From: JBBQED01 sp038320345
GTDB lineage: Bacteria; Bacteroidota; Bacteroidia; AKYH767-A; OLB10
Assembly (NCBI GenBank): GCA_038320345.1
Contig: JBBQED010000005.1
Span: forward strand, 228,470-292,469
Reading direction: 5' to 3'
Length of the DNA: 64,000 nt
A program made the translations under genes and the position numbers. This document shows positions 10,214 through 19,373 of this stretch, piece after piece (positions within the stretch are counted from its first letter, which is position 1; each line of letters opens with the position of its first letter). The notes beneath the pieces were generated by a model, which saw only the letters and a program-made list of their open reading frames with translations, ran no database searches and was not told the DNA's origin.

Positions 10214-11971
10214 ATGCAACAGGATTTAAGTACCCCAGTGCTAGAGGTGAAAAACCTGAGTACTTCTTTTCGCACCGGCGATGAAGTGTTTACAGCGGTT
10301 GATGGCATTTCATTTTCACTTGCACCCGGTCAAACCATTGGCATCGTTGGTGAATCTGGTTCTGGTAAATCAGTGACTTCTTTATCATTGATGAAGTTGA
10401 TTGCTGAACCTCCCGGAAAAATTGATTCTGGTTCGGCTCTGCTGAAAACACGTTCAGGTGAAGTTGTTGATTTGCTTAAGCTCACCGATAGGGAAATCAG
10501 AAAATACAGAGGGAATGAAATCGCAATGATCTTTCAAGAACCGATGACTTCTCTGAATCCTGTTTTTACCTGCGGTGATCAAGTGGCAGAAGCCTTAAGA
10601 ATTCATAAAAAGATCTCTCGTAAAGAAGCTCGTGCGCAAACCATTGAGCTCTTTAAAAAAGTTAAACTTCCGCGCCCCGAATCATTAGTAGATTCTTATC
10701 CGCATCAACTTTCTGGTGGCCAGAAACAAAGAGTGATGATTGCAATGGCCATCTCCTGCCGACCTCAAGTGCTGATCGCGGATGAACCTACTACTGCACT
10801 TGATGTCTCTGTGCAAGCGGCAATTCTGGATCTCCTCAACGAATTACAAGCGGAGTTTGGAATGAGTATCATTTTTATCACCCATGATTTAGGAGTGATC
10901 TCTCGCTTTGCTAGTAAAGTATTAGTGATGTACAAAGGAAAAGTAGTGGAGGAAGGTGAGGTGGAAAAGATTTTTCATTCTCCCGTTCATCCATATACGA
11001 AAGGATTATTAGCATGTCGTCCATCCTCCAATACTGGCTTGATTCGTCTTCCTGTAATTAGTGATTTTATGAGGATCGACGGGAATGGAAATTTGCAAGA
11101 AACGGGTAAGAGTATTATCGATATAGTAAAAGAATTAGCGGTCCCTGCTGATGCAAAGTCTAATCATAAAAAGAAATTGTATGCGCAACAGCCGATTTTG
11201 ACTGTTCAAAATTTGAATACTTATTTCCCAGTAAAAAAGGGATTGTTCGGTAAGCCCTCAACGGTAGTGAAAGCAGTTGATGATATCAGCTTTGAAGTGT
11301 ATCCCGGTGAAACGCTGGGACTGGTAGGGGAGTCGGGTTGTGGTAAAACAACACTAGGAAGAAGTTTACTTCGCTTGATGGAACCAACAGGGGGGCAGAT
11401 CTTTTATAAAGGATCAAATCTCCGAGAATTAGAGCCCTCCGGATTACGTGCTTTGAGAAAACAAATGCAACTGATCTTTCAGGATCCTTATTCTTCTCTC
11501 AATCCTCGACTCACCGCCGGCGCTGCAATCCTCGAGCCCATGTACGTTCATCAGTTGTATGGTACTGATAAAAACCGTCGCGAAAAAGTAGTGGAGTTGT
11601 TGGTGAAAGTTGGATTGAAAGAAGAACATTATCATCGCTATCCACATCAGTTTTCCGGGGGACAACGACAAAGAATTTGCATTGCACGTGCTCTCTCACT
11701 AAATCCCGAATTTGTAATTTGTGATGAGTCGGTTTCCGCTTTGGATGTCTCCGTTCAAGCTCAGGTGTTGAATCTGCTGAATCAGTTAAAGGTAGAACAA
11801 GGATTAACCTATATTTTTATTTCTCATGATCTATCTGTAGTTCGCTTTATGAGCGATCGAATGATGGTGATGAATCAAGGTAAGATTGAAGAACTCGGAG
11901 ATGCAGAAGAAGTTTATCTAAATCCGAAATCGGCCTATACGCGTAAATTGATTGCATCTATTCCAAAGTGA
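10214..11971 (+). CDS. Fused dual-ATPase of an oligopeptide/dipeptide ABC transporter (DppD-DppF type)
   Basis: The 585-residue protein contains two complete ABC ATPase domains. Domain 1 has Walker A GESGSGKS near residue 47-53, signature LSGGQKQR near 166 and Walker B LIADEPTTALD. Domain 2 has Walker A GESGCGKT near residue 373-379, signature FSGGQRQR near 480 and Walker B ICDESVSALD. The first half ends in the oligopeptide-type C-terminal extension (HPYTKGLLAC). Families of this layout (YejF, DppDF, GsiA) energise import of peptides or related compounds through inner-membrane permeases. No permease or binding-protein gene lies nearby, so the substrate is unknown and the partners must be encoded elsewhere. 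The second Walker B-like segment has DES where DEP is usual; this is common in the DppF half. recX overlaps its 3' end or follows closely. Confidence 0.9.
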   Translation: MQQDLSTPVLEVKNLSTSFRTGDEVFTAVDGISFSLAPGQTIGIVGESGSGKSVTSLSLMKLIAEPPGKIDSGSALLKTRSGEVVDLLKLTDREIRKYRGNEIAMIFQEPMTSLNPVFTCGDQVAEALRIHKKISRKEARAQTIELFKKVKLPRPESLVDSYPHQLSGGQKQRVMIAMAISCRPQVLIADEPTTALDVSVQAAILDLLNELQAEFGMSIIFITHDLGVISRFASKVLVMYKGKVVEEGEVEKIFHSPVHPYTKGLLACRPSSNTGLIRLPVISDFMRIDGNGNLQETGKSIIDIVKELAVPADAKSNHKKKLYAQQPILTVQNLNTYFPVKKGLFGKPSTVVKAVDDISFEVYPGETLGLVGESGCGKTTLGRSLLRLMEPTGGQIFYKGSNLRELEPSGLRALRKQMQLIFQDPYSSLNPRLTAGAAILEPMYVHQLYGTDKNRREKVVELLVKVGLKEEHYHRYPHQFSGGQRQRICIARALSLNPEFVICDESVSALDVSVQAQVLNLLNQLKVEQGLTYIFISHDLSVVRFMSDRMMVMNQGKIEELGDAEEVYLNPKSAYTRKLIASIPK

Positions 11972-11979
11972 TTTTTGTA

Positions 11980-12462
11980 ATGGAGGAAGCTAAGCCCAAG
12001 AAAATTCTTACCGAAGCGCAGGCATTTTTAAAGATCTGCAACTGGTGTGCTTTTCAGGAACGTACCCAACAGGAAGTAAGAGATAAATTATATACCTATG
12101 GCCTGCATCAGCAACAAGTGGAGTTGATGATCTCGCGTGTAATCAATGAAGGCTTCTTGAGTGAAGAGCGTTTTGCGATGGCTTATGCTGGAGGTAAATT
12201 CAGAATGCTAGGATGGGGTCGTGAGAAAATTAAAGCAGGACTCAAGTTCAAAAGAGTTTCTGATTACTGTATCCGTAAAGCACTTGCTCAAATTGATGAC
12301 AAAGATTATCATCAAAAACTTAAGTCCGTAATTGCAAAACGTGGGAAAGAGGTAAAAGAAAAAACACTTTTTAAAAGGAATTATAAGTTAGCGCAGTATG
12401 CCATCTCTAGAGGATTTGAATCAGATCTAGTATGGGAAATATTACGTGCAAATCAGGAATAA
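11980..12462 (+). CDS. recX: RecX-family regulatory protein
   Basis: The product is a small, basic, all-helical protein with the three-helix repeats of RecX (ALxKICxWCAFQERTQQEV near the N terminus, then INEGFLSEERFAMAYAGGKF). RecX proteins bind RecA filaments and modulate recombination and SOS activity; that role comes from the family. Two starts are possible: an ATG at 11980 (160 residues, chosen) or a GTG at 11968 that would overlap the stop of the ABC gene as GTGA (164 residues). The closeness suggests read-through from the ABC gene. RecX next to recA would be more usual; recA is not in this window. Confidence 0.88.
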   Translation: MEEAKPKKILTEAQAFLKICNWCAFQERTQQEVRDKLYTYGLHQQQVELMISRVINEGFLSEERFAMAYAGGKFRMLGWGREKIKAGLKFKRVSDYCIRKALAQIDDKDYHQKLKSVIAKRGKEVKEKTLFKRNYKLAQYAISRGFESDLVWEILRANQE

Positions 12463-12518
12463 GTGATTACATTTCAAGTGGTTGTATTTACTTGTCGGTA
12501 TCGTTTTCTCTAATTAAC

Positions 12519-12526
12519 TACCTTTG
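12519..12526 (+). promoter_or_regulatory. Bacteroidota -7 box (TACCTTTG) for prfB
   Basis: The sequence matches the TAnnTTTG -7 consensus of the Bacteroidota housekeeping sigma factor. A TTG lies at 12492-12494, 24 nt upstream, a little farther than usual. The box ends only 6 nt before the prfB ATG at 12533, so transcription would begin at or very near the start codon. Confidence 0.55.
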
Positions 12527-12532
12527 CGACTT

Positions 12533-13628
12533 ATGATGATAGAGCAATTAAAGGAACTTTCCGATCGTAGTAGCGCTCTGAGGAGGCATCTTTGACGTCG
12601 ATAGCCGACTAGAACAGATCGCTCAGGAAGAACGATTGACACATGCCGCCGACTTTTGGAACGATCCAAAAAGAGCAGAGCAGATTCTGAAAAATATTAA
12701 GTTGAAAAAAGACTGGACGAATGCATTCCTCGATGTGCAGGCTTCAGTAGATGATCTTTCTGTGCTTTTTGATTTTCAGAAAGCAGGGGAAGCCACAGAA
12801 CAAGAGGTGGATGCACATTATGCTGAAACGGAGAAAAAAATCGAAGCGCTGGAATTTAAAAACATGCTTAGCGGTGATGAAGATCGATTAAGTGCCGTGC
12901 TTACCATTAACTCCGGTGCAGGAGGTACCGAAAGCCAAGATTGGGCTTCTATTCTTTTGCGAATGTACTTGCGCTGGGCAGAACGACATGGCTATAAAGT
13001 TTCGGAAATTGATTTTCAAGAAGGAGATGGTGCAGGAATAAAATCTGCCACTTACGAAATTGAAGGGGATTATTCTTACGGCTATCTGAAGAGTGAAAAT
13101 GGAGTGCATCGCTTAGTACGTATCTCTCCTTTTGATTCTAATGCCCGTCGACATACATCCTTTGCTAGCGTATATGCGTATCCGTTAGTAGATGATGATA
13201 TCAATATTGAAATTAAAGATGCAGATATCAACTGGCATACTTCCCGTTCTGGTGGTGCAGGTGGTCAGAACGTAAATAAAGTGGAAACGAAAGTGCAGCT
13301 TACTCACCATCCTACAGGAATTGTAGTGGTTTGTCAGGTAGAACGTACACAAGGAGGGAATAAGGAAAGAGCGATGAAAATGCTCAAGTCTCAACTCTAT
13401 GAACTGGAACTGCGCAAACGGAATGATGCAAAAGCTGCTACTGAAAATACCAAGAAAAAAATTGAATGGGGAAGTCAGATCCGTAGTTATGTTTTACATC
13501 CTTACAAGCTGGTGAAAGACCTACGTACCGATTATGAAACTTCTGATACTAGTGCTGTATTGGATGGAGAAATTGATGAGTTCATCAAATCGTATCTGAT
13601 GGAATATAGTAGTGATGTTAAAGTCTGA
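12533..13628 (+). CDS. prfB: Peptide chain release factor 2 with programmed +1 frameshift
   Basis: RF2 recognises UGA and UAA stop codons and triggers release of the finished protein. The gene is read as 12533-12592 joined to 12594-13628 (364 residues, the usual RF2 length). The first 20 codons (MMIEQLKELS...RRHL) run into an in-frame TGA at 12593. The site is CTT TGA C preceded by AGGAGG at 12581-12586, the canonical RF2 frameshift signal; skipping one T puts GAC GTC GAT in frame. The body carries the SPF stop-codon recognition tripeptide (about residue 197) and the GGQ catalytic motif (about residue 242, GGAGGQNVNK). Low RF2 slows termination at the UGA and favours the shift, so the gene autoregulates; this is well known for the family. 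A second ATG at 12536 could also be the start. Confidence 0.96.
12581..12596 (+). promoter_or_regulatory. prfB: RF2 programmed frameshift site (SD-like AGGAGG + CTTTGAC)
   Basis: AGGAGG at 12581-12586 is an internal Shine-Dalgarno-like element three nucleotides before the slippery CTT (12590-12592). The UGA stop with a C at +4 (12593-12596) is the weak termination context conserved in prfB genes. The downstream frame encodes unbroken RF2. Confidence 0.95.
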
Positions 13629-13638
13629 TTGAAAAAAT

Positions 13639-13998
13639 ATGCTCCGCATTTATTATAAAGCAACTTGCTCTACCTGTCGTACAACACTGGGTTTGATTCA
13701 AGATGAAACTGATGAAGATCCCGAAATCATAGAGTACATGAAGGATACTCCTACTAAACAGGAGATTAAAGAAATCCTCTCTCTCCTTGGAATCAAAGCA
13801 GCAGAACTCGTTAGAAAAAAAGAGCCGCTTTATCTTGAAAAATATGCAGGAAAGAAAATCACGGAGACCCAATGGATAAAAATTCTGTCGGAAAATCCAG
13901 AGCTGATTGAGCGACCAATTGTAGTGGTGGATGGTAAAGCGATCATCGCACGACCACCAGAAATGATTCTTCAATTGCTGGGAAAAAAGAAAAAATGA
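13639..13998 (+). CDS. ArsC/Spx-family thioredoxin-fold reductase
   Basis: The 119-residue protein fits the ArsC family (YffB/ArsC/Spx type): short, thioredoxin-like, with YYKATCSTCRTT at the N terminus. Cys10 is in the place of the catalytic ArsC cysteine, and Cys13 forms a CxxC motif. RPIVVVDGKAIIARPP near residue 92-107 contains the Arg-Pro-Ile segment typical of the family. Arsenate reduction is possible, but many CxxC members act in other thiol reactions or are uncharacterised. No arsR or arsenite efflux gene is near, which argues against a dedicated ars operon. It starts 10 nt after prfB and is probably co-transcribed with it. Confidence 0.8.
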   Translation: MLRIYYKATCSTCRTTLGLIQDETDEDPEIIEYMKDTPTKQEIKEILSLLGIKAAELVRKKEPLYLEKYAGKKITETQWIKILSENPELIERPIVVVDGKAIIARPPEMILQLLGKKKK

Positions 13999-14047
13999 GC
14001 TATTAATATTGCTCTAAAAATATTTGCAACTATTATAACTAATCTTC

Positions 14048-15457
14048 ATGTCAGATTTCAGAGTTGAAAAGGATACCATGGGCACTGTACAGGTTCCTTC
14101 CAATGTTTACTGGGGTGCACAAACCCAACGTTCTATCGAAAACTTTAAAATTGCACAAGACATCAATAAAATGCCTCGTGAAATAATCCGCGCTTTTGCT
14201 ATTCTGAAGAAGGCGGCTGCTATTACTAATTTTGAAGCAGGAGTTTTGCCTAAAGAAAAATGTGATATTATCGGAACTGTTTGTGATGAAATCCTAGCTG
14301 GTAAACTCGATGATCAATTTCCATTGGTGGTTTGGCAAACAGGTTCAGGAACACAAAGTAATATGAATGTGAATGAAGTAGTAGCCTATCGCGCTCATGT
14401 TTTGCTTGGCGGCAGCTTGATGGATGAGAAAAAAGCAATTCATCCTAATGATGATGTGAATAAATCTCAATCATCTAATGATACTTTTCCTACAGCTATG
14501 CATATTGCTGCATATAAAATTATCATTGAAAATACATTGCCTGGAATTAAACAGCTTCGTGATACGCTCGCAGCTAAGTCGAAGGAATTTATGCAGGTCG
14601 TTAAAATCGGAAGAACACATTTGATGGATGCAACGCCTTTAACACTCGGACAAGAAATCAGTGGTTATGTTTCTCAACTGGATCATGGCATTCGTGCTAT
14701 CAATAATTCACTTACCCACCTTGCAGAGCTTGCCTTAGGTGGAACTGCTGTGGGTACTGGAATTAATACCCCGAAAGGATATGATGTGAGCGTAGCATCC
14801 AATATTGCGAAGCTGAGTGGACTTCCTTTTGTTACTGCTGAAAATAAATTTGAAGCGTTAGCTGCACATGATGCAATTGTTGAAACACATGGTGCATTGA
14901 AAACAGTAGCCGTAAGTTTAATGAAAATCGCCAACGATATTCGTTTATTAGCTTCAGGTCCTCGCTGTGGAATAGGAGAGTTGTTTATACCGGATAATGA
15001 ACCAGGATCTTCAATCATGCCTGGTAAAGTTAATCCAACGCAGTGCGAAGCGATGACTATGGTTGCTGCTCAAGTTATGGGTAATGATGTTGCTATTACC
15101 ATCGGAGGTGCAACAGGTCATTTCGAACTGAATGTGTTTAAACCGGTAATGATTTATAATTTTCTGCATTCTGCACGTCTGATCGGCGATGCCTGCGTTT
15201 CTTTCAATGATAAATGCGCCATCGGAATAAAACCGATCATGGAAAATATTACAGCGAATCTGAATAATTCCTTGATGTTGGTGACTGCATTAAATACTCA
15301 TATTGGATATTATAAAGCCGCAGAAATTGCACAAACGGCCCATCGTGATGGCAAGACCTTAAAAGATACTGCTATCGATTTGGGATATTTAACAGCTGAT
15401 CAATTTGATGAATGGGTGATTCCTTCTACCATGGTTGGGGAGCTGCCGAAAAATTAA
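14048..15457 (+). CDS. fumC: Class II fumarate hydratase
   Basis: The enzyme interconverts fumarate and L-malate in the TCA cycle in the cytoplasm. The 469-residue protein has the fumarase/aspartase superfamily signature GSSIMPGKVNP near residue 319-329, the HPNDDVNKSQSSND segment near 137, and GRTHLMDATP near 186. The N terminus (DTMGTVQVP, then YWGAQTQRS) and length are those of class II FumC, not of aspartate ammonia-lyase or argininosuccinate lyase. pyrC begins 4 nt downstream, so the two are probably on one transcript. Confidence 0.95.
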   Translation: MSDFRVEKDTMGTVQVPSNVYWGAQTQRSIENFKIAQDINKMPREIIRAFAILKKAAAITNFEAGVLPKEKCDIIGTVCDEILAGKLDDQFPLVVWQTGSGTQSNMNVNEVVAYRAHVLLGGSLMDEKKAIHPNDDVNKSQSSNDTFPTAMHIAAYKIIIENTLPGIKQLRDTLAAKSKEFMQVVKIGRTHLMDATPLTLGQEISGYVSQLDHGIRAINNSLTHLAELALGGTAVGTGINTPKGYDVSVASNIAKLSGLPFVTAENKFEALAAHDAIVETHGALKTVAVSLMKIANDIRLLASGPRCGIGELFIPDNEPGSSIMPGKVNPTQCEAMTMVAAQVMGNDVAITIGGATGHFELNVFKPVMIYNFLHSARLIGDACVSFNDKCAIGIKPIMENITANLNNSLMLVTALNTHIGYYKAAEIAQTAHRDGKTLKDTAIDLGYLTADQFDEWVIPSTMVGELPKN

Positions 15458-15461
15458 TTCA

Positions 15462-16808
15462 ATGAATCAGGAAACAGTTATTCGGAATGCACGCATCGTG
15501 AATGAAGGAAAAATCATTCAGGCTGATGTTCTTATTAAAAACGGACGCATTGAAAGGATAGGACAGATTCCTGAAAGTAATGCGAAGCGTATTGAAGTTG
15601 ATGCTAAGGGATTGTATTTGCTTCCCGGCGTTGTGGATGATCAAGTGCATTTTCGTGAGCCTGGACTCCTGCATAAAGGGGAAATATTTACAGAATCTAG
15701 AGCCGCAGTTACAGGAGGAATTACCTCTTTTATGGAGATGCCTAATACAGTTCCTCAAACGGTAACGCAGGAATTACTTGCAACAAAGTATGAAATCGGT
15801 GCAAGGCAATCGATGGCGAATTACTCTTTTTTTATGGGAGCTACAAATACGAATCTCGAGGAAGTTCTTAAAACAGATGGAGCTAATGTGTGTGGCGTAA
15901 AAGTTTTTATGGGTTCCAGCACAGGAGATATGCTCGTGGATAACGAAAAGACGCTCGATGCTATTTTTAGAAATACACCCTTACTAGTAGCTACACATTG
16001 TGAAGTGGAGTCAATCATTCGTGAGAACCTTAAGCTAGCAATAGAGAAATTTGGTGATGCTATACCATTAGCGGAACATCCATATATCAGAAGCCGAGAA
16101 GCGTGCTTAGCTTCTTCTTCGATGGCAGTAGCGCTTGCAAAGAAATACAACACACGTTTGCATATTCTGCATATCTCTACAGCGGAGGAAGTTAATTTAT
16201 TTTCTAATGAACTCCCTTTGGAGAAAAAGAGAATTACCGCCGAAGCTTGTGTGCATCATTTATGGTTCAGTGAAGAAGACTATGCAGCTAAAGGATCCTT
16301 TATCAAATGGAATCCTGCCATCAAAAAACCTTCCGATCGCGCTGCTATTCGCAAAGGGTTGCTGGATAATAAAATTGATATTGTGGCAACAGATCATGCT
16401 CCGCATACACTCGAAGAAAAAGCAAATCCATATCTAACGTGTCCTTCTGGTGGACCATTAGTGCAGCATGCACTAGTTGCGATGCTTGAATTTGCACATC
16501 AGGGTTGGATAACGATTGAAAGAGTAGTAGAAAAAATGTCGCATGCTCCAGCAGTTTGTTTTCAACTTGCAGAGAGAGGGTTTATACGAGAAGGTTATTA
16601 TGCAGATCTTGTGCTTGTTGATCTGTCGAATCCATGGACGGTTTCTCCTTCGAATGTATTGTATAAATGTGGTTGGTCGCCATTTGAAGGTACAACTTTT
16701 AAATCTAAAGTGATGAAGACTTTTATTAATGGTGTCCTCGTTTTTGATGAAGGTAAAATAGATGAGTCATACAGAGGGATGCGTTTGCATTTTAATCGAA
16801 ACAACTAA
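15462..16808 (+). CDS. pyrC: Dihydroorotase
   Basis: Dihydroorotase cyclises carbamoyl-aspartate in pyrimidine synthesis. The protein (448 residues from the ATG at 15462) is an amidohydrolase with VDDQVHFREPG near residue 56-66, GGITSFMEMPNT, ATHCEVES, LHILHISTAEE and ATDHAPHTLEEK. The last three hold the usual metal-binding His and Asp residues. The usual DxHxH reads D-D-Q-V-H here, with Gln in place of the first His; I recall the same DDQVHFR form in dihydroorotases of Bacteroidota, so it is probably family-typical. A TTG at 15435 would extend it into fumC and is unlikely. The DUF4296 lipoprotein gene begins on the base after its stop codon. Confidence 0.9.
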   Translation: MNQETVIRNARIVNEGKIIQADVLIKNGRIERIGQIPESNAKRIEVDAKGLYLLPGVVDDQVHFREPGLLHKGEIFTESRAAVTGGITSFMEMPNTVPQTVTQELLATKYEIGARQSMANYSFFMGATNTNLEEVLKTDGANVCGVKVFMGSSTGDMLVDNEKTLDAIFRNTPLLVATHCEVESIIRENLKLAIEKFGDAIPLAEHPYIRSREACLASSSMAVALAKKYNTRLHILHISTAEEVNLFSNELPLEKKRITAEACVHHLWFSEEDYAAKGSFIKWNPAIKKPSDRAAIRKGLLDNKIDIVATDHAPHTLEEKANPYLTCPSGGPLVQHALVAMLEFAHQGWITIERVVEKMSHAPAVCFQLAERGFIREGYYADLVLVDLSNPWTVSPSNVLYKCGWSPFEGTTFKSKVMKTFINGVLVFDEGKIDESYRGMRLHFNRNN

Positions 16809-17270
16809 ATGAATAAAATACTTCAAATTTCTTTTTTGGTGATAGTAATGACGGCTCTTTTTTCTTGTGGGGAAAAAAAAGAAGGAATTCCAGCTGATAT
16901 TATTCCCAGAGCAAAAATGATTCAATTGATGGCAGATGTTCAACTCGTTGAAGCAGCCATTCAGCTCAGGAATTTAGGTATGACGGATAGCACCAAACAG
17001 CTGGCTTACGGTTATTATAAATTTACTTTTGAAAAATATAAGGTAAGTGCAAATGATTTTTTAAAGAGTTATCAGTATTATCAAAGCAATCCGGAATTGA
17101 TGGAGTTGATGTATAAAGATATTATTACGGAGATCAGTAGAAAGCAGGCAGTATTTGTTCCAAAAGATTCAACACTTCTTGCTGATTCTCTCAGCCCGGT
17201 TGATCTAAAAAAGGATTCTGCTTTAGTTAAAAAATTTCGTCAGCTGAATATGAAAAATAAGTTTCGTTGA
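16809..17270 (+). CDS. DUF4296 lipoprotein
   Basis: The 153-residue protein has a lipoprotein signal peptide with lipobox LFSC (Cys at about 20) and no basic TM retention beyond it. The body (IPRAKMIQLMADVQLVEAA near 32-50 and YYKFTFEKYKVSANDF near 72) matches DUF4296, a Bacteroidota-specific family often encoded next to dihydroorotase or other housekeeping genes. Its function is unknown. It starts immediately after the pyrC stop codon, so translation is probably coupled. Confidence 0.85.
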   Translation: MNKILQISFLVIVMTALFSCGEKKEGIPADIIPRAKMIQLMADVQLVEAAIQLRNLGMTDSTKQLAYGYYKFTFEKYKVSANDFLKSYQYYQSNPELMELMYKDIITEISRKQAVFVPKDSTLLADSLSPVDLKKDSALVKKFRQLNMKNKFR

Positions 17271-17367
17271 ACTCAGCAACTAACCGTTACCTCTGACTTA
17301 CACAACATTTTTCGAGGACAAGTGGTATTCAAATGCAGAAGCACTAGTAGTCATAGTTTAGTTGGAG

Positions 17368-18024
17368 TTAAGAAAAGAATATCCTTTCTATCGTCCAGAA
17401 GCCAGCAATAAGTGCAATGACTAGGGAGGCAGGAATTGTAATTCTACTTCGATACCATGGTTTACCACTGAACTCTTTTCCTACAAGAAACCATGCAAGA
17501 ATTAAAATTGAAGCTTGACCCAGTTCCACGCCTACATTGAATGAAATCAAAGAGCTGTAAAAGGCATCTCTTGGTAGTCCAACATCATTGAGCGCACTCG
17601 CAAATCCCATCCCATGTACTAATCCAAAAGCAAAAACAATCAGATATCTCCATTTTTTTAATTCCGATTGCATCATATTTTCTATCGCCATAAAAAGAAT
17701 AGATACTGCAATGATGGGTTCGATAATGGCAGGCGGAGCTACAATAGTTCCATTGGCAGATAAGATCAAAGTAATCGTATGTGCTATTGTGAAACAAGTA
17801 GCTTGAAGAAATACTGTTTTTAAATTTGGATTCAATAAAAATAAACTAAGGACAAAAAGGATATGGTCAAAACCATTGGGTAGAATATGTGTGAATCCTA
17901 ATTGTAAATAATATCCGAATACTTGCGTAGTAGGTACATTCTCTAAACGATAATTTATCGTGTGAGAGAATGCCGGAAATGCAATCAGCAATAACGGAAT
18001 CAGAAATAATAGCTTATTTTTCAT
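17368..18024 (-). CDS. HupE/UreJ-like integral membrane protein
   Basis: The 218-residue protein has a signal-like N terminus (cleavage after PAFS) and about six further hydrophobic segments. His-containing motifs recur at membrane edges: FTHILPNGFDHILF near residue 49-62, FTIAHTITL near 98, and FGLVHGMGFASAL near 143. These match HupE/UreJ_2 (PF13795 type). HupE and UreJ relatives are linked with nickel or cobalt uptake, but this subfamily has no proven substrate. The gene overlaps the end of the TPR gene by 11 bp, so the two are translationally coupled and last in the DUF4331 cluster. Confidence 0.82.
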   Translation of the reverse strand: MKNKLLFLIPLLLIAFPAFSHTINYRLENVPTTQVFGYYLQLGFTHILPNGFDHILFVLSLFLLNPNLKTVFLQATCFTIAHTITLILSANGTIVAPPAIIEPIIAVSILFMAIENMMQSELKKWRYLIVFAFGLVHGMGFASALNDVGLPRDAFYSSLISFNVGVELGQASILILAWFLVGKEFSGKPWYRSRITIPASLVIALIAGFWTIERIFFS

Positions 18025-19357
18025 GATAATTGGCTGCTAGTTCGTTCTGATTTGCATATTGTAATTGCATGATTCCTGCAATACCTGGGTTGATGCTGCT
18101 CGCTTTGCGCATATATGATTGAGCTACCAAGGGGTGATTATTAGCGCTTAGTATAGTACTTGCTTTCCACAGCAGAACTGGATTAGAAGAATTAGTTCGT
18201 AAAGATTTAAGGATGTAATATTGAGCCTCTTGTTTTGAACCTTTAAGGAAACAAGCCCATGCATACGTTTCACATACATCAATATTATTCGGTCTTCTGT
18301 TGTATTCGTATTTTGAACTTTCATAAGCTTTCTCATATTCTTTCATTGAAATAAATACTTGGGCAAGTTCTCTGTCAATATTATGTCCTATTCCACTTTC
18401 TTCGTTGGTAGGATGTTGGTGTTTAATCAAAACATCGAGTGCCTTTTCGTAATTTTCTTTTGCTAAATCTGATTTACCTAATGCCATATAGATCTCACCA
18501 GTTTTTTGATGATAACTATAATCCGTCATTGTCTTAGCAGCATTCTGATAAAAGACTAACGCTTCTTTATATTGTCCATTTTGTTGTGCAAGATTTCCTA
18601 ATGCAGCTAAAGCAGGAGCGTAGTTAGGTCGAATGGAAATAGATTCTTTATACCATTTTTCGGCTTCTTTTACTTGCCCAATGGTTTCATAAAGTCTTCC
18701 TAAGTAAACTCTTGTCCACTCCGTTTGTTCAAGGCCCGGTACTCCTGCTGATAATGCAAGTTTCATAGCATCAATTGCACCAGTATAATCGCCATGTATT
18801 TCACGTAAATAAGATACTCTGGAGTAAGAGCGGATATCAGGACGAATGGAACTCATTTTATCCGCTGCTGCAATTGCTTGTTTGTAATTTCCTAATTCTA
18901 CATTCGCATCACATAAAACACCATAGATGTATGCGTTATAAGGATTAATAGTAATGGCTTGTTGACTTGTATTCAAAGCATCAGTAAACTGATGTGCTGA
19001 AGCCTCAAGAGTAGCTTTGCAACAGAGCGCTTCAAAATTTTCGGGCTCTCTTTTAAGTACTTTTTGAATTAATGAATAGGCTAGTGCATCGTAGTAGGAA
19101 TGATCCCCTGTAACTCTACCTTCCTGTAAGTATGCCTGAGCAAGTTTCAGTTCTGTAGTTTTATTTTCAGGATTTCTGAGTAATTCGGCTTCCAATCCCT
19201 CAATTGCTTTTTTCGTATTGATCCATTCTGAAGTATTCGAAATGAGTGACACTCTTTCTTTCAGTTTGTAAACAGCAGAAGTGTCTTTACGAGTGATCAA
19301 GATGGATGTAAATAATATTACTAATCCGAAAATGATGATTAAGTATTTTTTGTTCAT
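18014..19357 (-). CDS. Membrane-anchored TPR-repeat protein
   Basis: The product (447 residues from the ATG at 19357) begins with a single hydrophobic helix (YLIIIFGLVILFTSILI, residues 4-20). After it come about ten tetratricopeptide helix pairs, seen as repeated A-x-L-G-x...Y-x-x-A patterns such as YAPALAALGNLAQQNGQY and YEKAYESSKYEYNRRPNN. No enzyme domain is visible. TPRs make protein interaction scaffolds, and the likely location is anchored in the inner membrane facing the periplasm. Its place between two DUF4331 genes and HupE suggests a role in that system. A GTG at 19381 would add eight residues that overlap a hairpin, so the ATG is preferred. Confidence 0.85.
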   Translation of the reverse strand: MNKKYLIIIFGLVILFTSILITRKDTSAVYKLKERVSLISNTSEWINTKKAIEGLEAELLRNPENKTTELKLAQAYLQEGRVTGDHSYYDALAYSLIQKVLKREPENFEALCCKATLEASAHQFTDALNTSQQAITINPYNAYIYGVLCDANVELGNYKQAIAAADKMSSIRPDIRSYSRVSYLREIHGDYTGAIDAMKLALSAGVPGLEQTEWTRVYLGRLYETIGQVKEAEKWYKESISIRPNYAPALAALGNLAQQNGQYKEALVFYQNAAKTMTDYSYHQKTGEIYMALGKSDLAKENYEKALDVLIKHQHPTNEESGIGHNIDRELAQVFISMKEYEKAYESSKYEYNRRPNNIDVCETYAWACFLKGSKQEAQYYILKSLRTNSSNPVLLWKASTILSANNHPLVAQSYMRKASSINPGIAGIMQLQYANQNELAANYHEK

Positions 19358-19373
19358 GGTAGCACGTTTTAAG

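Noticed and set aside
12636..13628. prfB starting at the TTG at 12636, with the upstream part treated as broken or as a sequencing error
   Set aside because: The region before it encodes RF2 N-terminal sequence in two frames joined at a canonical frameshift site, so the gene is longer and intact.
13618..13974. 118-codon minus-strand frame opposite the ArsC-like gene
   Set aside because: It is Phe/Cys/Ser-rich antisense of a recognised gene and has no homology that I can see.
15435..15461. TTG start for pyrC inside fumC
   Set aside because: The ATG at 15462 matches the usual N terminus of the family; the extra nine residues are read from the end of fumC.
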